Positions 1 through 13,530 of a stretch of DNA of 64,000 nucleotides are shown piece after piece. The translations under genes were made by a program, and so were the position numbers. This DNA comes from Nipponacmea schrenckii. Its lineage: Eukaryota > Mollusca > Gastropoda > Lottiidae. Every line of letters begins with the position of its first letter. Position 1 is the stretch's first letter. The notes under the pieces were generated by a model. The model did not search any database, was not told the origin of the DNA, and saw only the letters and a list, made by a program, of their open reading frames with translations. Location of the stretch: positions 39,004,602-39,068,601 of the forward strand of contig JAUJPP010000003.1 in the NCBI GenBank assembly GCA_030562195.1, given 5' to 3'.

Positions 1-1664
1 GCCATGCAGTGTGCATTAACCTACTCTATTTCGATGAAAAGACGCAGGAAATTAAGTGCATGATTCATTCTCTAACAAAATTTGTACAATATTCTATCCT
101 ATATGTTTATGCTTTACATATATTTGGCAGTGTTACGTGCAGATCGTATATTTATACGGAGAAGTCTGCTGATTATTATATACAATCTTCAGGTTACACT
201 GCAAATACATGTATATGTAAAGCATATAGGGTAGGATATCGTACAATTACCTTTTAATACTAAGTTTTTAATTCAGTAATCATTTGGTAACTGTTTTAGA
301 AAAATATTTCCTCAAATAAAATTTAATAAGGTATCGTGTACGTTTTAGTAGGCTTGTTATTCCAGAAACTGCGTAGGTGTTTCGTTAGTATCACAAATTG
401 TAAAATTGGTGGTTAACTTACAGTACTATTTATTTTATAGTATCTGAGGACGGTACAATTTATTTAATAGTATCTGAGAACTTAACATTGACCAGTAAAT
501 GTAATAAATCGCACGTTTAAGAGAGAAATAATCGTCAACTTGTAAGTCTGGATTGTTTCTCTCTCTCAGTCAGCACATCTTTAAGCTATTAGCTAGAAAT
601 TGAATCTTTGTAATGGATATGAATTGACATGAAGAAGCGATACAAGGAGATCAGATATGGCCTATTGATTTGAAGTAGACAACGCCAGGCTTGGATAGGT
701 TACGGAAGTAATTATGCCACACTTTTCGTGTTTATACATCTTCTTGTGAGTTGATCATTATTGACTGTACCTATATCAATGACAGTGTTAGTCTAATGGG
801 GTTTTGAACTGGTCTGATTGCTGGTCTGAACAAGTTGTCACCAAAAACGATCTTGACTTGTCAACTCTTGTCATCTCAGTCAGGCTGAAATGGAAAAGAT
901 GTTTCACCGTGGGGATCACAGTCCGCCCTGATCTTATATTACGAAGCTTGAAACAAGCATGATCTTAAAACATAATTCTTTTCCTCTTTTTCTGATGTTA
1001 AAAGAGTGAAGCTAGACCAACAGCGATATTGTACCTTGATTGATTGATTTCAAACTATTGACAGATTTTTAAAGGGTTTTGCATCTCTAACCCGCGAAAG
1101 ACTTAGAAAGACATTTTGCCTTTTGTAGCATTTAAAATTATACCTGGTTAGCACTACAATACTAATGATGCGAAAAATAGAAATTAATAGCTTGTATAAG
1201 AAATGGGAAAGTCATTCGATTTCGGTAATCGAAGAGAATCAGACACGAAACAAAGAGGATAAATGAGGCTTGACCTACTCTGACAAGGAATTACCTATAA
1301 TCTGTTATTATGGAATAATAGAAGAAACACTGTCTCTCTATAGACGAGTATTTATCAGTTTCAGAATTATTTCTTACAATTTATAAACTTGATTCTTTAA
1401 ATACCTAGATTCAAACTTACAATTATTCCGTCCCAGGGGTGTCTGTTGACAAGCGAATTAGTCAAAATGTAAAGGACTAAAAACTCAAACGCGAATAAGC
1501 ATCACCGGTATTACGATCCTGTGTCCCCGAAGCAAATATCAGGACAAAGTCACTTTCAAAATATAAGGATTATTGACTGATCTGATTTGTCAATATTATT
1601 ATAATGTTTAGACAAATGATTTACTCTAACCATAAAAATAGTCTAGATTTTATAATATATTTGA
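1..1664. other. Non-coding AT-rich stretch
   Basis: No reading frame here has protein-like composition or family resemblance. The stretch contains an imperfect inverted repeat (93-136 against 193-240, listed separately). It also has a short direct duplication around 425-480, where the string TAGTATCTGAG occurs twice about 36 bp apart. Nothing else is recognised. Confidence 0.6.
93..240. repeat. Imperfect inverted repeat (foldback)
   Basis: The left arm (93-136) contains TATGCTTTACATATATTTG followed by GCAGTGTTAC. The right arm (193-240) reads, in reverse complement, TATGCTTTACATATAC, then ATTTGCAGTGTAA. The arms match with a few mismatches and small gaps around a spacer of about 55 bp. It could be a small foldback MITE. 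No target duplication was identified. Confidence 0.5.
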
Positions 1665-4600
1665 TAGTCTTTAACTTTACTATTCTACAAAATTTAACGT
1701 CTTTAACTTTTTTTAAAAACTTTATCTTAATTATTCTATAACATTTATAGTCTTTATCTTTACTATTCTATAACATTTATAGTCTTTATCTTTACTATTC
1801 TATAACATTTATAGTCTTTATCTTTACTATTCTATAACATTTATAGTCTTTATCTTTACTATTCTATAACATTTATAGTTTTTATCTTTACTATTATACA
1901 ACATTTAACGTCTTTAACTTTACTATTCTACAACATTTAACGTCTTTAACTTTTTTTAAAAACTTTATCTTAACTATTCTATAACATTTATAGTCTTTAT
2001 CTTTACTATTTTATAACATTTATAGTCTTTATCTTTACTATTCTATAACATTTATAGTTTTATCTTTACTATTCTATAACATTTATAGTCTTTATCTTTA
2101 CTATTCTATAACATTTATAGTCTTTATCTTTACTATTCTATAACATTTATAGTCTTTATCTTTACTATTCTATAACATTTAAGTCTTTATCTTTACATTC
2201 TATAACATTTATAGTCTTTATCTTTACTATTTATAACTTTATTATAACTTTATCTTTACTTATTCTATAACATTTTATTTTTTACTATTCTATAACATTT
2301 ACTTATCTTTAACTTTTCTTTACTACATTCTATAAATTTATAGTCTTTTAAAAAAAAAAAAAAAAACATTAATAGTTTTACTTTACTATTTATAACATTT
2401 ATAGTTTATCTTACTATTTAAACATTTATGTCTTTACTTTACTATTTAAACATTTAAGTTTTACTTTACTATTCTATAACATTTATAGTTTATCTTTACT
2501 ATTTAAACATTTAAGTCTTTACTTTACTATTTAAACATTTAAGTCTTTAACTTTTTTTAAAAACTTTATCTTACTATTCTATAACATTTATAGTCTTTAT
2601 CTTTACTATTTATAACATTTAATCTTTACTTTACATTCTATAAATTTATAGTCTTTATCTTTACTATTCTATAACATTTATAGTTTTATCTTTACTATTT
2701 ATAACATTTATAGTCTTTACTATTCTATAACATTTAAGTCTTTATCTTTACATCTATAACATTTAAGTCTTTTTTTCATTCTATAAATATATCTTTATTT
2801 CTATTCTATAACATTTATAGTCTTTACTTTACTATTCTATAAATTTAAGTCTTTACATCTATAAATTTAAGTCTTTATCTTTACATCTATAACATTTATA
2901 GTCTTTTTTTCTATTCTATAAATTTTATCTTTATTCTATCTATAACATTTATAGTCTTTACTTTACATTCTATAAATTTATAGTCTTTATCTTTACTCTA
3001 TAAATTTATATCTTTATCTTTACTTCTATAACATTTATAGTCTTACTTTACTATTCTATAACATTTATAGTCTTTACTTTAAATAATTTATATTTTATAA
3101 TTATAAATTATAGTCTTACTTTACTATTCTATAACATTTATACTTTTAAAAAATTTACTTTATATTCTATAACATTTATAGTCTTAACTTTCATTCTATA
3201 ACATTTATAGTCTTTACTTTACTATCTATAACATTTATAGTTTATCTTTACTATTCTATAACATTTATAGTTTATCTTTACTATTCTATAACATTTATAG
3301 TCTTTATCTTTACTATTCTATAACATTTATAGTCTTTATCTTTACTATTATAACATTTATAGTCTTTATCTTTACTATTCTATAACATTTATAGTCTTTA
3401 TCTTTACTATTCTATAACATTTATAGTCTTTACTTTACTATTCTATAACATTTATAGTCTTTACTTTACTATTCTATAACATTTATAGTCTTTATCTTTA
3501 CTATTCTATAACATTTATAGTTTTATCTTTACTATTTAAACATTTAAGTCTTTACTTTACTATTCTAAACATTTAAGTCTTTACTTTTTTTTAAAAATTT
3601 ATCTTTACTATTTATAACATTTATAGTCTTTATCTTTATATTCTATAACATTTATAGTCTTTATCTTTACATTCTATAACATTTATAGTCTTTTCTTTAC
3701 TATTCTTAACATTTATATCTTTACTTTACTATTCTATAACATTTATAGTCTTTATCTTTACTATTCTATAAATTTATAGTCTTTAACTTTACTATTCTAT
3801 AAATTTAAGTCTTTACTTTCATTCTATAACATTTATAGTCTTTACTTTACTATTCTATAACATTTATAGTCTTTACTTTACTATTCTATAACATTTATAG
3901 TCTTTACTTTTCTATAACATTTAAGTCTTTACTTTACATTCTATAACATTTATAGTCTTTATTTTCTATTCATAAATTTATAGTCTTTATCTTTACTATT
4001 CTATAACATTTATAGTCTTTACTATTCTATAACATTTATAGTCTTTATCTTTACTATTCTATAACATTTATAGTCTTTATCTTTACTATTCTATAACATT
4101 TATAGTCTTTATCTTTACTATTCTATAACATTTATAGTCTTTATCTTTACTATTCTATAACATTTATAGTCTTTATCTTTACTATTCTATAACATTTATA
4201 GTCTTTATCTTTACCATTCTATAATATTTATAGTCTTTATCTTTACTATTCTATAACATTTATAGTCTTTATCTTTACTATTCTATAACATTTATAGTCT
4301 TTATCTTTACTATTCTATAACATTTATAGTCTTTAACTTTACTATTCTATAACATTTATAGTCTTTAACTTTACTATTCTATAACATTTATAGTTTTTAT
4401 CTTTACTATTCTATAACATTTATAGTCTTTATCTTTACTATTCTATAACATTTATAGTCTTTATCTTTACTATTCTATAACATTTATAGTCTTTATCTTT
4501 ACTATTCTATAACATTTATAGTCTTTATCTTTACTATTCTATAACATTTATAGTCTTTATCTTTACTAGTCTATAACATTTATAGTCTTTAACTTTACTA

Positions 4601-5163
4601 TTCTATAACATTTATAGTCTTTATCTTTACTATTCTATAACATTTATAGTCTTTATCTTTACTATTCTATAACATTTATAGTCTTTATCTTTACTATTCT
4701 ATAACATTTATAGTCTTATTCTTTACTATTCTATAACATTTATAGTCTTTATCTTTACCATTCTATAACATTTATAGTCTTTTACTTTACTATTCTATAA
4801 CATTTATAGTCTTTATCTTTACTATTCTATAACATTTATAGTCTTTAACTTTACTATTCTATAACATTTATAGTCTTTATCTTTACTATTCTCTAACATT
4901 TATAGTTTTTAAATCTTTACTATTCTATAACATTTATCGTCTTTATCTTTACTATTCTATAACATTTATAGTCTTTATCTTTACTATTCTATAACATTTA
5001 TAGTCTTTATCTTTACTATTCCATAACATTTATAGACTTTGACTTTATTATTCTATAACATTTATAGTCTTTAACTTTACTACTCTATAACATTTATAGT
5101 CTTTATCTTTACTATTCTATAACATTTATAGTCTTTATCTTTACTATTCTATAACATTTATAT
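1665..5163. repeat. 3.5-kb satellite, 32-bp period
   Basis: This is a head-to-tail array of a 32-bp AT-rich unit, roughly TAGTCTTTATCTTTACTATT followed by CTATAACATTTA, with about 105-110 units. Units are nearly identical at 1740-2160 and 3950-5160. Between about 2160 and 3950 many units have lost one or a few bases, and a run of A lies near 2350. A variant unit carrying CTTTTTTTAAAAACTTTATC recurs near 1700, 1945, 2545 and 3590. No coding potential and no CRISPR-like spacers. Confidence 0.95.
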
Positions 5164-6460
5164 TCGATATAGTATATATATTTAATCCTTCTAATGGATC
5201 CCTATTTCTCAATAAAATATTTGTTCCTCCCTTCCCCGAAATATAATCCGTATATATAATTTAATTCATTTTATTTCGTAGAAATTTAAACTTGATACCG
5301 AAAGATTATTTTATTTACTATATATGATTAATTTTGTATAAAATAGGCTGCAATGTTAACGTGTAATAAGGCGAGTTTTAATATATGCATTGGTCGAGGC
5401 GTTATGGAGATCCAGCTATTACCCACGTGAAAATCATTTAAGCAATCATTCCAGAAAAACGATATCTTTCGGTATCGTGATATAACGAAAAACATTAAAA
5501 TAGAGCAAAATCTTCAAGTTTATGTAAAACCTTACAATTGGTATTCCGATTACGAAGTTCATACTACATCAACATTAACATAACGTGCTTGGATGCTTAT
5601 ACCTATTCCTTTAAGTCTGATCATGCTGTTTACCTTCAGAATAGAGACTGGAATTTTTAAAAAAATCGCCAGCCCCCACTAGGGTCAAAATGAAGTCGTC
5701 CTTCTTACGACAAAGAGACATTACTTATTTTAATGACTTCCTTAATATATAAATGGAATGAGAAAGACTTACAAAGTAACGAGAGAGTGAAAGCTTCATC
5801 ATAACTAATGGAATATTAGTAGATTAATCTTCGGGCTATTTACCTTGGAATCAAATGAAACAACCATATCATATGGAACCACCTCGAGCAGTTTCACCCT
5901 CTATACATTCTTGTCGCTGATGCTTATGACCCATATAATTAATTTGCTTTTCGCAATGACGCACCAGACAATTCACTGTTATTCTATAATCAGTTTAAGC
6001 TTTGGGCCTCATGCCATTTTAATGCGATGTCAATTTTCATCACGTCGTACAACAAAGTATTTTGTCGCTTGAGCTAACTAGTTTATTGTAAAATATGTGT
6101 AGACAACCCTTACATTGTTAAACTTTCTCATTAGGCATTATATTTGACTTATGACATTTTTATATGATAATAATGTTTTAGTGGTAAGTCTCAATATATG
6201 ATGTTATAGCGATGTTATTATCCCATATACATTAAAGGCAAAATCACGGTAATCAAAATGGTTTTCTACGCAATTTTTTGCGATTCACTTGTCTTGAAAG
6301 AAAACAGAATATTCAGAGACAAAGCTTTACTTCACACTATTACATTCCTAAGGGGTTGTATTAATATATTGAATACAAATAAACGATTTCTTTCTTCATT
6401 GATACAGTTTAGAATCTATCGTTGGTGCTGAGACCAAGCAAATTCCAAGTCGAACTTGTC
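5164..6460. other. Non-coding stretch
   Basis: No gene or recognisable repeat family was found. Frames of 60-80 codons here lack family resemblance and splice context. Confidence 0.5.
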
Positions 6461-6625
6461 AAGCTCACAGCGGTTAGAGCGTTGGTTCTTTACGTCGTGA
6501 CGTCATTTGCTAGGCTACGTTGAAAATGTCGGACGTGAGTTCTTATCTCGATCGGTGTGTGATAGTGCCGTGACCAGGACCAGCTGGTAAAATATAGTGG
6601 TTTCTTTCTTTGAGACTTATCAAAG
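6461..6625 (+). repeat. tRNA-derived SINE-like copy (family B)
   Basis: The segment has a tRNA-like head containing GCGGTTAGAGCGTTGGTTCT and later ATCTCGATCGGTGTGTG. The same two blocks, in the same order, occur in reverse complement at about 41400-41535, so this is an interspersed family. The head resembles an RNA polymerase III A box, but it does not fold into a credible tRNA and the B box is degenerate. No target duplication was found. Confidence 0.6.
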
Positions 6626-8500
6626 GGTACAAAATAAGTACAATGTTTTGATAAAGTGATACCATAATATTGTAATTTATTATAGATTACAATTCCGTTT
6701 CTTGCTTTTGTTAGATATATTGCCATCTCCATTGTCAACTACTTAAAAAAAAAAAGAAATTGTAATCTAATTAATTGATTGTATTCGCTTACACTTTGTT
6801 ATTGGCAACTTATTGATATCTGCTGCAAAAACCGGAAAACAGGCAACCTAGGGTTGGTCTCGTGCGACCGGATCATAAAATATTCCTGGGTATTTGATAT
6901 TAACATCTAATTGGACATTTGTATAATAAAACGTGTTACGTTTCCAAATTATAATGTAGATTTACTGTATAATTACTGGTAATCGTTGTCTATGAATTTT
7001 CTATGAAGTAACTAATACTTTTTAGCCTTGTTACATTATTTGTAATGAAATGAATGAACTCACTGCTTACATTACGAAACCAGCAGTAATGGACCGATGT
7101 TACTGGATATTTCTCAGCGCATGATTTACCCAGGCGAAGATTTCAAAGCAAAATTCCTTTCATGTACACTACAAAATGATTTCTTGGAGATATTTCAACA
7201 CGCGTTTCCTATATTTTTAGGGGGTTGGAATATTTACGTATTTCGACTTTGGCGAAAACGTATTGTAATCGTTCGGATTATTTTATTTATTTATTTTTTT
7301 TTTTTTTGCGATTCTTGGATGAGTTTGCAGACAAACTGGTAAAAGGTGCAGAAATTCTAAATCTACAGTTGATCTTAGAATGATTTCTATTATCAAATAA
7401 AACAAAACCGGAAGTTCTATCTCTGACCGGAAGTGAGAACCGGAAGTTGAGGTTTTTTTGCTTTAGCAAGTTTATTTTCAGTTCGATTTTGACCGGATTT
7501 TCAGATTTGAAAACTTGAATGTATTTGTCAACTAACAATTATAGGTTTTATGCAATTAGGTTAAATATTTTACCCACGATTTGCAATTCAATATTCAAGG
7601 GTCATCGGCAAAAATTTCAGACCGTGATTTCTCGTTTAATATAAATGGTAAAATTTTGAAACTTTACCAGTTGATAGGCGATATGATTATAATTTTTGAA
7701 AAAATGTGAAAAAAAAAATTCCATTTCCGGTTTAGCCTCAAATGACGTAATTACGTAACTTCCGGTCTATAACTGCTAGTTATACTTTATTATCGCAAGA
7801 CCATAGATATATAAATATTCTGCCCGACATTGCCGAAAACACACTGACGGATACCCTGCACCATCTCTTGGAACGAACTCAACATTGCGACCTTATTCTC
7901 AAACTGCTCTGAAATACATTTTACCAATACAGGCAAGCTCAACGCCCGTCGACAGAATAACAACTAACATCTTGCAACTGCATGCGGCCAATTGGATGGA
8001 TACAGATTCCGATAGTTTAGATGACCAAATCAAATTCTGCTGAAAGATTGAACATTTGTGACATCCATGCTTTTATTCATCCAGTTCGATCAGCTTAACT
8101 TAAGCGATTGACACGTCAGATCAGATACGTTCAGGTTGCTACCATTTGGTGAACATACAGTTGCTTATAGATTCGGTAGCAAGGTCGAATAAATACTATT
8201 TACTTGTCATAGGATCCCGAACATCAATCATCAGACTTTGTCGTCAACATGTAAACAGTCAAATTGTTATAATAACATTTCGATATCATTTTTAAAAGCT
8301 ATTTGAGTGTGCTCCCAATTCATTATTCCCGTGAGTTGAATTGGAATAAAAAAAAATGATTTGATAATTATCGAACTGTAATCACTCTAAATATCAGAGA
8401 ATTTAACTCATTAATTGTCAAGTTGATTCTGAAAAACGATACCAATACGCTATCAGCCATTTAATTATTTAGATAACTGTTTTCGTTTTTAATTGGATTA
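6626..8500. other. Non-coding stretch with clustered CCGGAAGT
   Basis: No gene was recognised. CCGGAAGT or its reverse complement occurs several times between about 7405 and 7765. That could be a cluster of ETS-type sites or part of an unrecognised repeat. A poly-T run lies near 7300. Confidence 0.4.
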
Positions 8501-8640
8501 GGGAGCTGCGTTGGCTCAGTGAGTTAGGTTCTTGCTTGCTAATTTGAGGGTCCAGGGTTCAATCCCGGCAAAAGTCGAGATGAACTTTCGGATTTTCCAG
8601 CCCGGTTTCCCCTTGTCAGTGATGCAGGATTCATTTCGTT
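8501..8640 (+). repeat. tRNA-derived SINE, family A (head)
   Basis: The head has a good A box (TTGGCTCAGTGAGTTAGG) and B box (GGTTCAATCCCGGC) separated by about 40 bp, followed by a body with CAGCCCGGTTTCCCCTTGTC and AGTGATGCAGG. The same body occurs in reverse at 45477-45592, and the body-to-tail part occurs at 61862-62145. Together these define a family of roughly 400 bp with an ATTTC-rich 3' tail. Confidence 0.8.
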
Positions 8641-11600
8641 TCAATTGGAATTGCAAAATCAAATTACTGCTTAAAATCAAGAATGTTTTAGTCCATTAAC
8701 ATTAATGGTTACATATTGCTATTGTTTCACACCAAGCCATTGCTACCCCAGTGAGAAATTTCACACACGAGCAATATTTTGAAAAATGTATTGTTATTGC
8801 TTTTAAACTTCATCGCAGAATTGTGTGCAATCTTTGTTATTATTGCGTGTCAGACAAATATAAATTTTAGCATTTTCTACGAAGATAATATAATTTTAAA
8901 TCATTTATTTACTTATATTATTTATGCAGCAGACAATAGTTATTAATCTCAAAATGACAGTTATAAAAAAATATTTTAAATATTTATATTGAGCAAGAAC
9001 CTTATTCTAGAAGACTTCGACAATTTTAAGATATACAGAAGGTAAATTTTATATCGCGCTAATGACTTGAACACCAAAATATGCTCCTGGTTAAGTTGTG
9101 ACATTATGACCTAATTTTTTGGGGAATTTTTAAAATTTGGTTCATATTTTAATTCGAGAGTAGTTTACAAAATAAATCCATCAAGTGATATATCAATAGT
9201 GTTAATTTATTCTTAAGGTACTTCTCTTGCATTTTCATGTGATACGAGGCAGTACATGGGTAAATGAGGGCTTTAACCTTTGAGGACTTAACACATCTAT
9301 GGCATTTCAAAAACTAATAATTTAGTAGCGTGCCAATAAAAGAAAATGAATAAATAACAAGTTGGACTGCCAGGCTTGTCTACTCAATCAATTACACGAT
9401 ACGTAAATAATAAGCAAACAAAACGTATCTGTGTCCGTCATCGATTTCGTCATGGCTCAAAAAGTTTCCTTTTTCATCTTCATAGAGGGGAGGACAAACT
9501 AACATGGAAATATCCAAACAGTAGGTTCCCAAAGGCAGCAGAGTTCTTAATTTCACCAACTGAATTTCAAGTTGCTACTTAATGTTATCAGGGACGGCCT
9601 GACCAGTTTATGGTCTTGGACCCCCATTCTCCCAATACTAAATTTCCTTATAGGATTTTGGATATCATAGTTTGAAACGACACTGATGACACTGATTTGT
9701 ATGACTAATGATCTCTCTTACCTGGGACTTCGGTCGTATCTGGTGTTTCGAACCCTCGTCCACTCCTGACTGCAATACTGCATATGGCTTTTAAACGTCG
9801 CGTTTGGGCCTGTATCTAGCGTTCCAAAATCTGGGATTTATATCCCTTAGGAGAAAATGAATATTATCGATGAATATTAGGAAGTGTATGACAGTAAACT
9901 CATTTGTTCCAAGTCAATGAGTTGTATAGCATTATGACATCGATTCAATTTTGATATAATTTGCTACTATTGGAATTATCAGACATCAAAAATTTATTCA
10001 GTTACAAAATTAGAACCGCTTACGTAACATTGGGAATGCATTTACATCAATTTACATCCACTAAGGACAAATCGACATATGTGTTTTGTATCATGTATTT
10101 CTACGTATGAAAGTTCAAATTCATCGTGAAAACACGGAAAAGAAATGTTGTCGTAGCGAATTGACATGCCAAAATGAAAATCTCACCCAGAGGCCGCCTT
10201 TCGTCGTAATCTTTATGCAATTTACAGCATATTTTCTCTATTATAATGACTCTCTTATCCCTTATAGTATATACATATATTATAATATTCACACGATAAC
10301 TGCATGTATGACACAATCACTCAATTCATCCTTTTCAAAAATGTCCTTGTCTTCGTTAATGTGGTAGAAAGTTTCAACCTGTCAAAAATATGTCTTTGTT
10401 AGCTTTCGTCTTTTTTACATTTCATGGATTTTCAACGTAATACAACCCTAAAACATGTAAATAAGTCAAGACATGTAAAGTTATTTCTAATAAAGCCCGA
10501 AGGAAGGGGTGTCACTGAAACCATTACTTGTGACATATAAACATCTTAATAGTAATTGCCTTCGACTCTTTAATTCCTGTAATTATCATGCTGATATCTT
10601 CTAAACATCGCCAAGAACATTGTTAGTGTTTTTATAATTATTTGCTATAAGACTCTTGCTGTTGTCAACTTGCTCATTATCCATTGCAATGTATTGTGCA
10701 GAGTTCTTTCTACATCTTAAATTTTCTAGGGAATTTTTTTATAAACGCATATAGTTCAAGGTTCAAGGATATCCACTTCAACGTTTAAATGATCACTAAG
10801 GTTTAAATATGAATTTATTTAAGTATTGGGTACATCAACAGCTGTCATTTACCAGAGTCACAGACATTTTATTTCTCATTTTTAAGACAATAGCCTAATT
10901 AAAGAAAATAAAGGCCATCTTTCGCCTTTTCGGGGTAGATATGGGTCCTGAATATGTGTTAATAATCTTAATAAGTATTACGAAGTGGACATTTTATCTT
11001 TCAGGACTCGTGGATTTGAAGGCTTACATTTCAATGGTGGACTGTGAACAATATAACTTAGTTCCTGTTTCTAAGAGTAATGTGTAATTGTTCAAACGAA
11101 AGGTTGAATACGTCTGAAGTTCATGACTAACAGATTGAGGTTTTTATTCAGGATTTATATATTAAAGGATGCATCCAGTTTTCGGTGGATTACCAATGGT
11201 GTCTGACCCAGTAACTAGCCGGTGATTGTAAAACATCTATTTGAGACTGGGTAAGTCTACAAAATAAGTTGGGATTAAGTTTGACCTTGAACCATGTTTA
11301 AATCCTCTTATATTTTACGATATAATCGATACAAACATTAAAAAAAAACTAATAACAATATTTTATTGGAATTATCTTGTTTTGTAAAAGTTAGAAATAC
11401 TTATGTGCTCAGAAATGTTTCATCATCTTTTTCCAGGCATAAAAATGCAATTGTTGTTTTACACTCCGGAGTAAGACACGAGAAAGTAGACATTGTTTCT
11501 TGTTTGACCCTGATAATTATCAGGGTATCTATCAGGGGCAACGAACAAGTCGGTTTACTAGATTAAATCGTTTTATTTTTCTTAATACAATGGCCATAAT

Positions 11601-11817
11601 TAACATAAAGAACAGCAATAACGATTTTATTGGTAAAATACAATTTATTTATGACCTCAGTTCATTTATCACCTTATATAATATTAATTTCCAATAAATA
11701 TTACTGTTTATCAATAAATGTTATTTCCGTATGTTTCAAGACGTTTCAAGAAATTGTTAATGCATTTTTTTGTCTAGTACGTTGGTAATGGTCATTTGTG
11801 GCAATATTCCAATAATG
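8641..11817. other. Non-coding stretch
   Basis: No supported gene. Open frames of 65-93 codons (for example 10086-10367) show no family features and no plausible splice structure. Confidence 0.45.
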
Positions 11818-11880
11818 ATAATAATAATAATAAACTCTTTATTCTACATGGGTCGGAATTAGGCCCAATACACAAGGTAC
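11818..11880 (+). repeat. Interspersed repeat end (AATAATAATAAACTC)
   Basis: An ATA-rich run is followed by ACTCTTTATTCTACATGGGTC and GAATTAGGCCC. A closely similar segment occurs at about 22160-22230, so this is a dispersed repeat rather than unique DNA. The family was not identified. Confidence 0.5.
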
Positions 11881-13530
11881 AGTATCTCGATTTTACTACA
11901 TAATACAAAGTATTGCATCTTGAATTTCTACCACGTAATACATGGTATTGTATCTCGACTTCAATACTTCAAAACAAAGCATTAGGTTTAGGGGGAATTC
12001 TTGGAATTTTCGTTTTCTGAAGGAAAGAAACTATCGGTATCTTAAAAAGGCAATAGTATGTATAGTGTGATATATAGTTGAGATATAATACCATGTATTA
12101 TGAGGTAGAAAGTCTAGAAACAAAACCATGTATAATGTAGTAGAAAGTCGGGAAATACTACCATGTATTATGAGGTAGAAAGACGGGATATAATACCATG
12201 TATTATGTGGTAGAAAGTCGTGATACAATACCATGTGTTATGTAGTAGATATTCTATATATGATACCATGTATTATGTAGTGGAAACTCGAGATACAATA
12301 CCATGTATTATGTAGTGGAAACTCGAGATACAATACCATGTATTATGTGGTAGAAAGTCTAGATACAATACCATGTATTATGTAGAAGAAAGTCTAGATA
12401 CAATACCATGTATTATGTGGTAGAAAGTCGGGATATACTACCATGTATTAAGTGGTAGGAAGTTGAGATACAATACCATGTATTATGTAGTAGAAAGTTG
12501 AGAAACAATACCATATATTATGTGGTAGAAAGTCGAGATACAATACCATGTATTATGTAGTAGAAAGTTGAGATACAATACCATGTATTATGTAGTAGAA
12601 AGTCTAGATACAATACCATGTATTATGTAGTAGAAAGTTGAGATATAATACCATGTATTATGTGGTAGAATGTCTAGATACAATACCATATATTATGTGT
12701 TAGAAAGTCGGGATATACTACCATGTATTATGTAGTAGAAAGTTGAGATACAATACCATGTATTATGTAGTAGAAAGTCGAGATACAATACCATGTATTT
12801 TGTAGTAGAAAGTCGAGATATTATACCATGTATTATGTAGTTGAAAGTCGAGATAGAATACCATGTATTATGTAGTAGAAAGTCGAGAAGAATACCATGT
12901 ATTATATGTAGAATGTCAGATACAATACCATGTATTCTGTTATAGAAAGTCGAGATAATTACCATGTATTATGTGTAGAAAGTTAGATATAATACATGTA
13001 TTTGTGGTAGAAAGTTAGAACAAACCATGTATATGTGTAGAAAGTCAATACCATACCATGTGTTATGTAGTAGAAAGTCGGATAAATACCATGTATTATG
13101 TGTAGAAAGTTGTGATACAATACCATGTTTATGTAGTAGAATTTCTAATAATACCATGTATTATGTAGTAGAAATGAGATAAATACCATGTATTATGTAG
13201 TGGAAATCAGATACAATACCATGTATTATGTGTAGAAAGTCTGATAATACCATGTATTATGTAGTAGAAAGTCTAGATACAATACCATGTATTATGTGGT
13301 AGAAAGTCGAGGGTATACTACCATGTATTAAGTGGTAGAAAGTTGAGATACAATACCATGTATTATGTAGTAGAAAGTCGAGAAACAATACCATGTATTA
13401 TGTGGTAGAAAGTCGAGATACAATACCATGTATTATGTGGTAGAAAGTCTAGATACAATACCATGTATTATGTGGTAGAAAGTCTAGATACAATACCATG
13501 AATTCTGTGGTAGAAAGTCTAGATACAAGC
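11881..13530. repeat. 35-bp minisatellite with orientation switch
   Basis: From about 12045 to 13530 the unit is about 35 bp (core CAATACCATGTATTATGTAG followed by TAGAAAGTCGAGATA), with about 42 copies. Between about 11881 and 11985 roughly three diverged units are present in the opposite orientation (for example CGTAATACATGGTATTGTAT). Units at about 12890-13260 have many single-base losses, while those on both sides are well conserved. Long open frames across the array are repeat artefacts. Confidence 0.9.

Noticed and set aside
1665..5163. CRISPR-like array
   Set aside because: The units are directly adjacent, with no unique spacers, and the DNA is animal.
8501..8580. tRNA gene
   Set aside because: A and B boxes are present, but the arms do not pair into a cloverleaf, and copies of the attached body recur elsewhere. 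It is a SINE head.
10086..10367. 93-codon plus-strand frame
   Set aside because: AT-rich, with no recognisable motif and an overlapping frame on the other strand. Expected by chance.
12031..13157. Minus-strand frames with repeated HNTWYYIS
   Set aside because: Artefacts of the 35-bp minisatellite.
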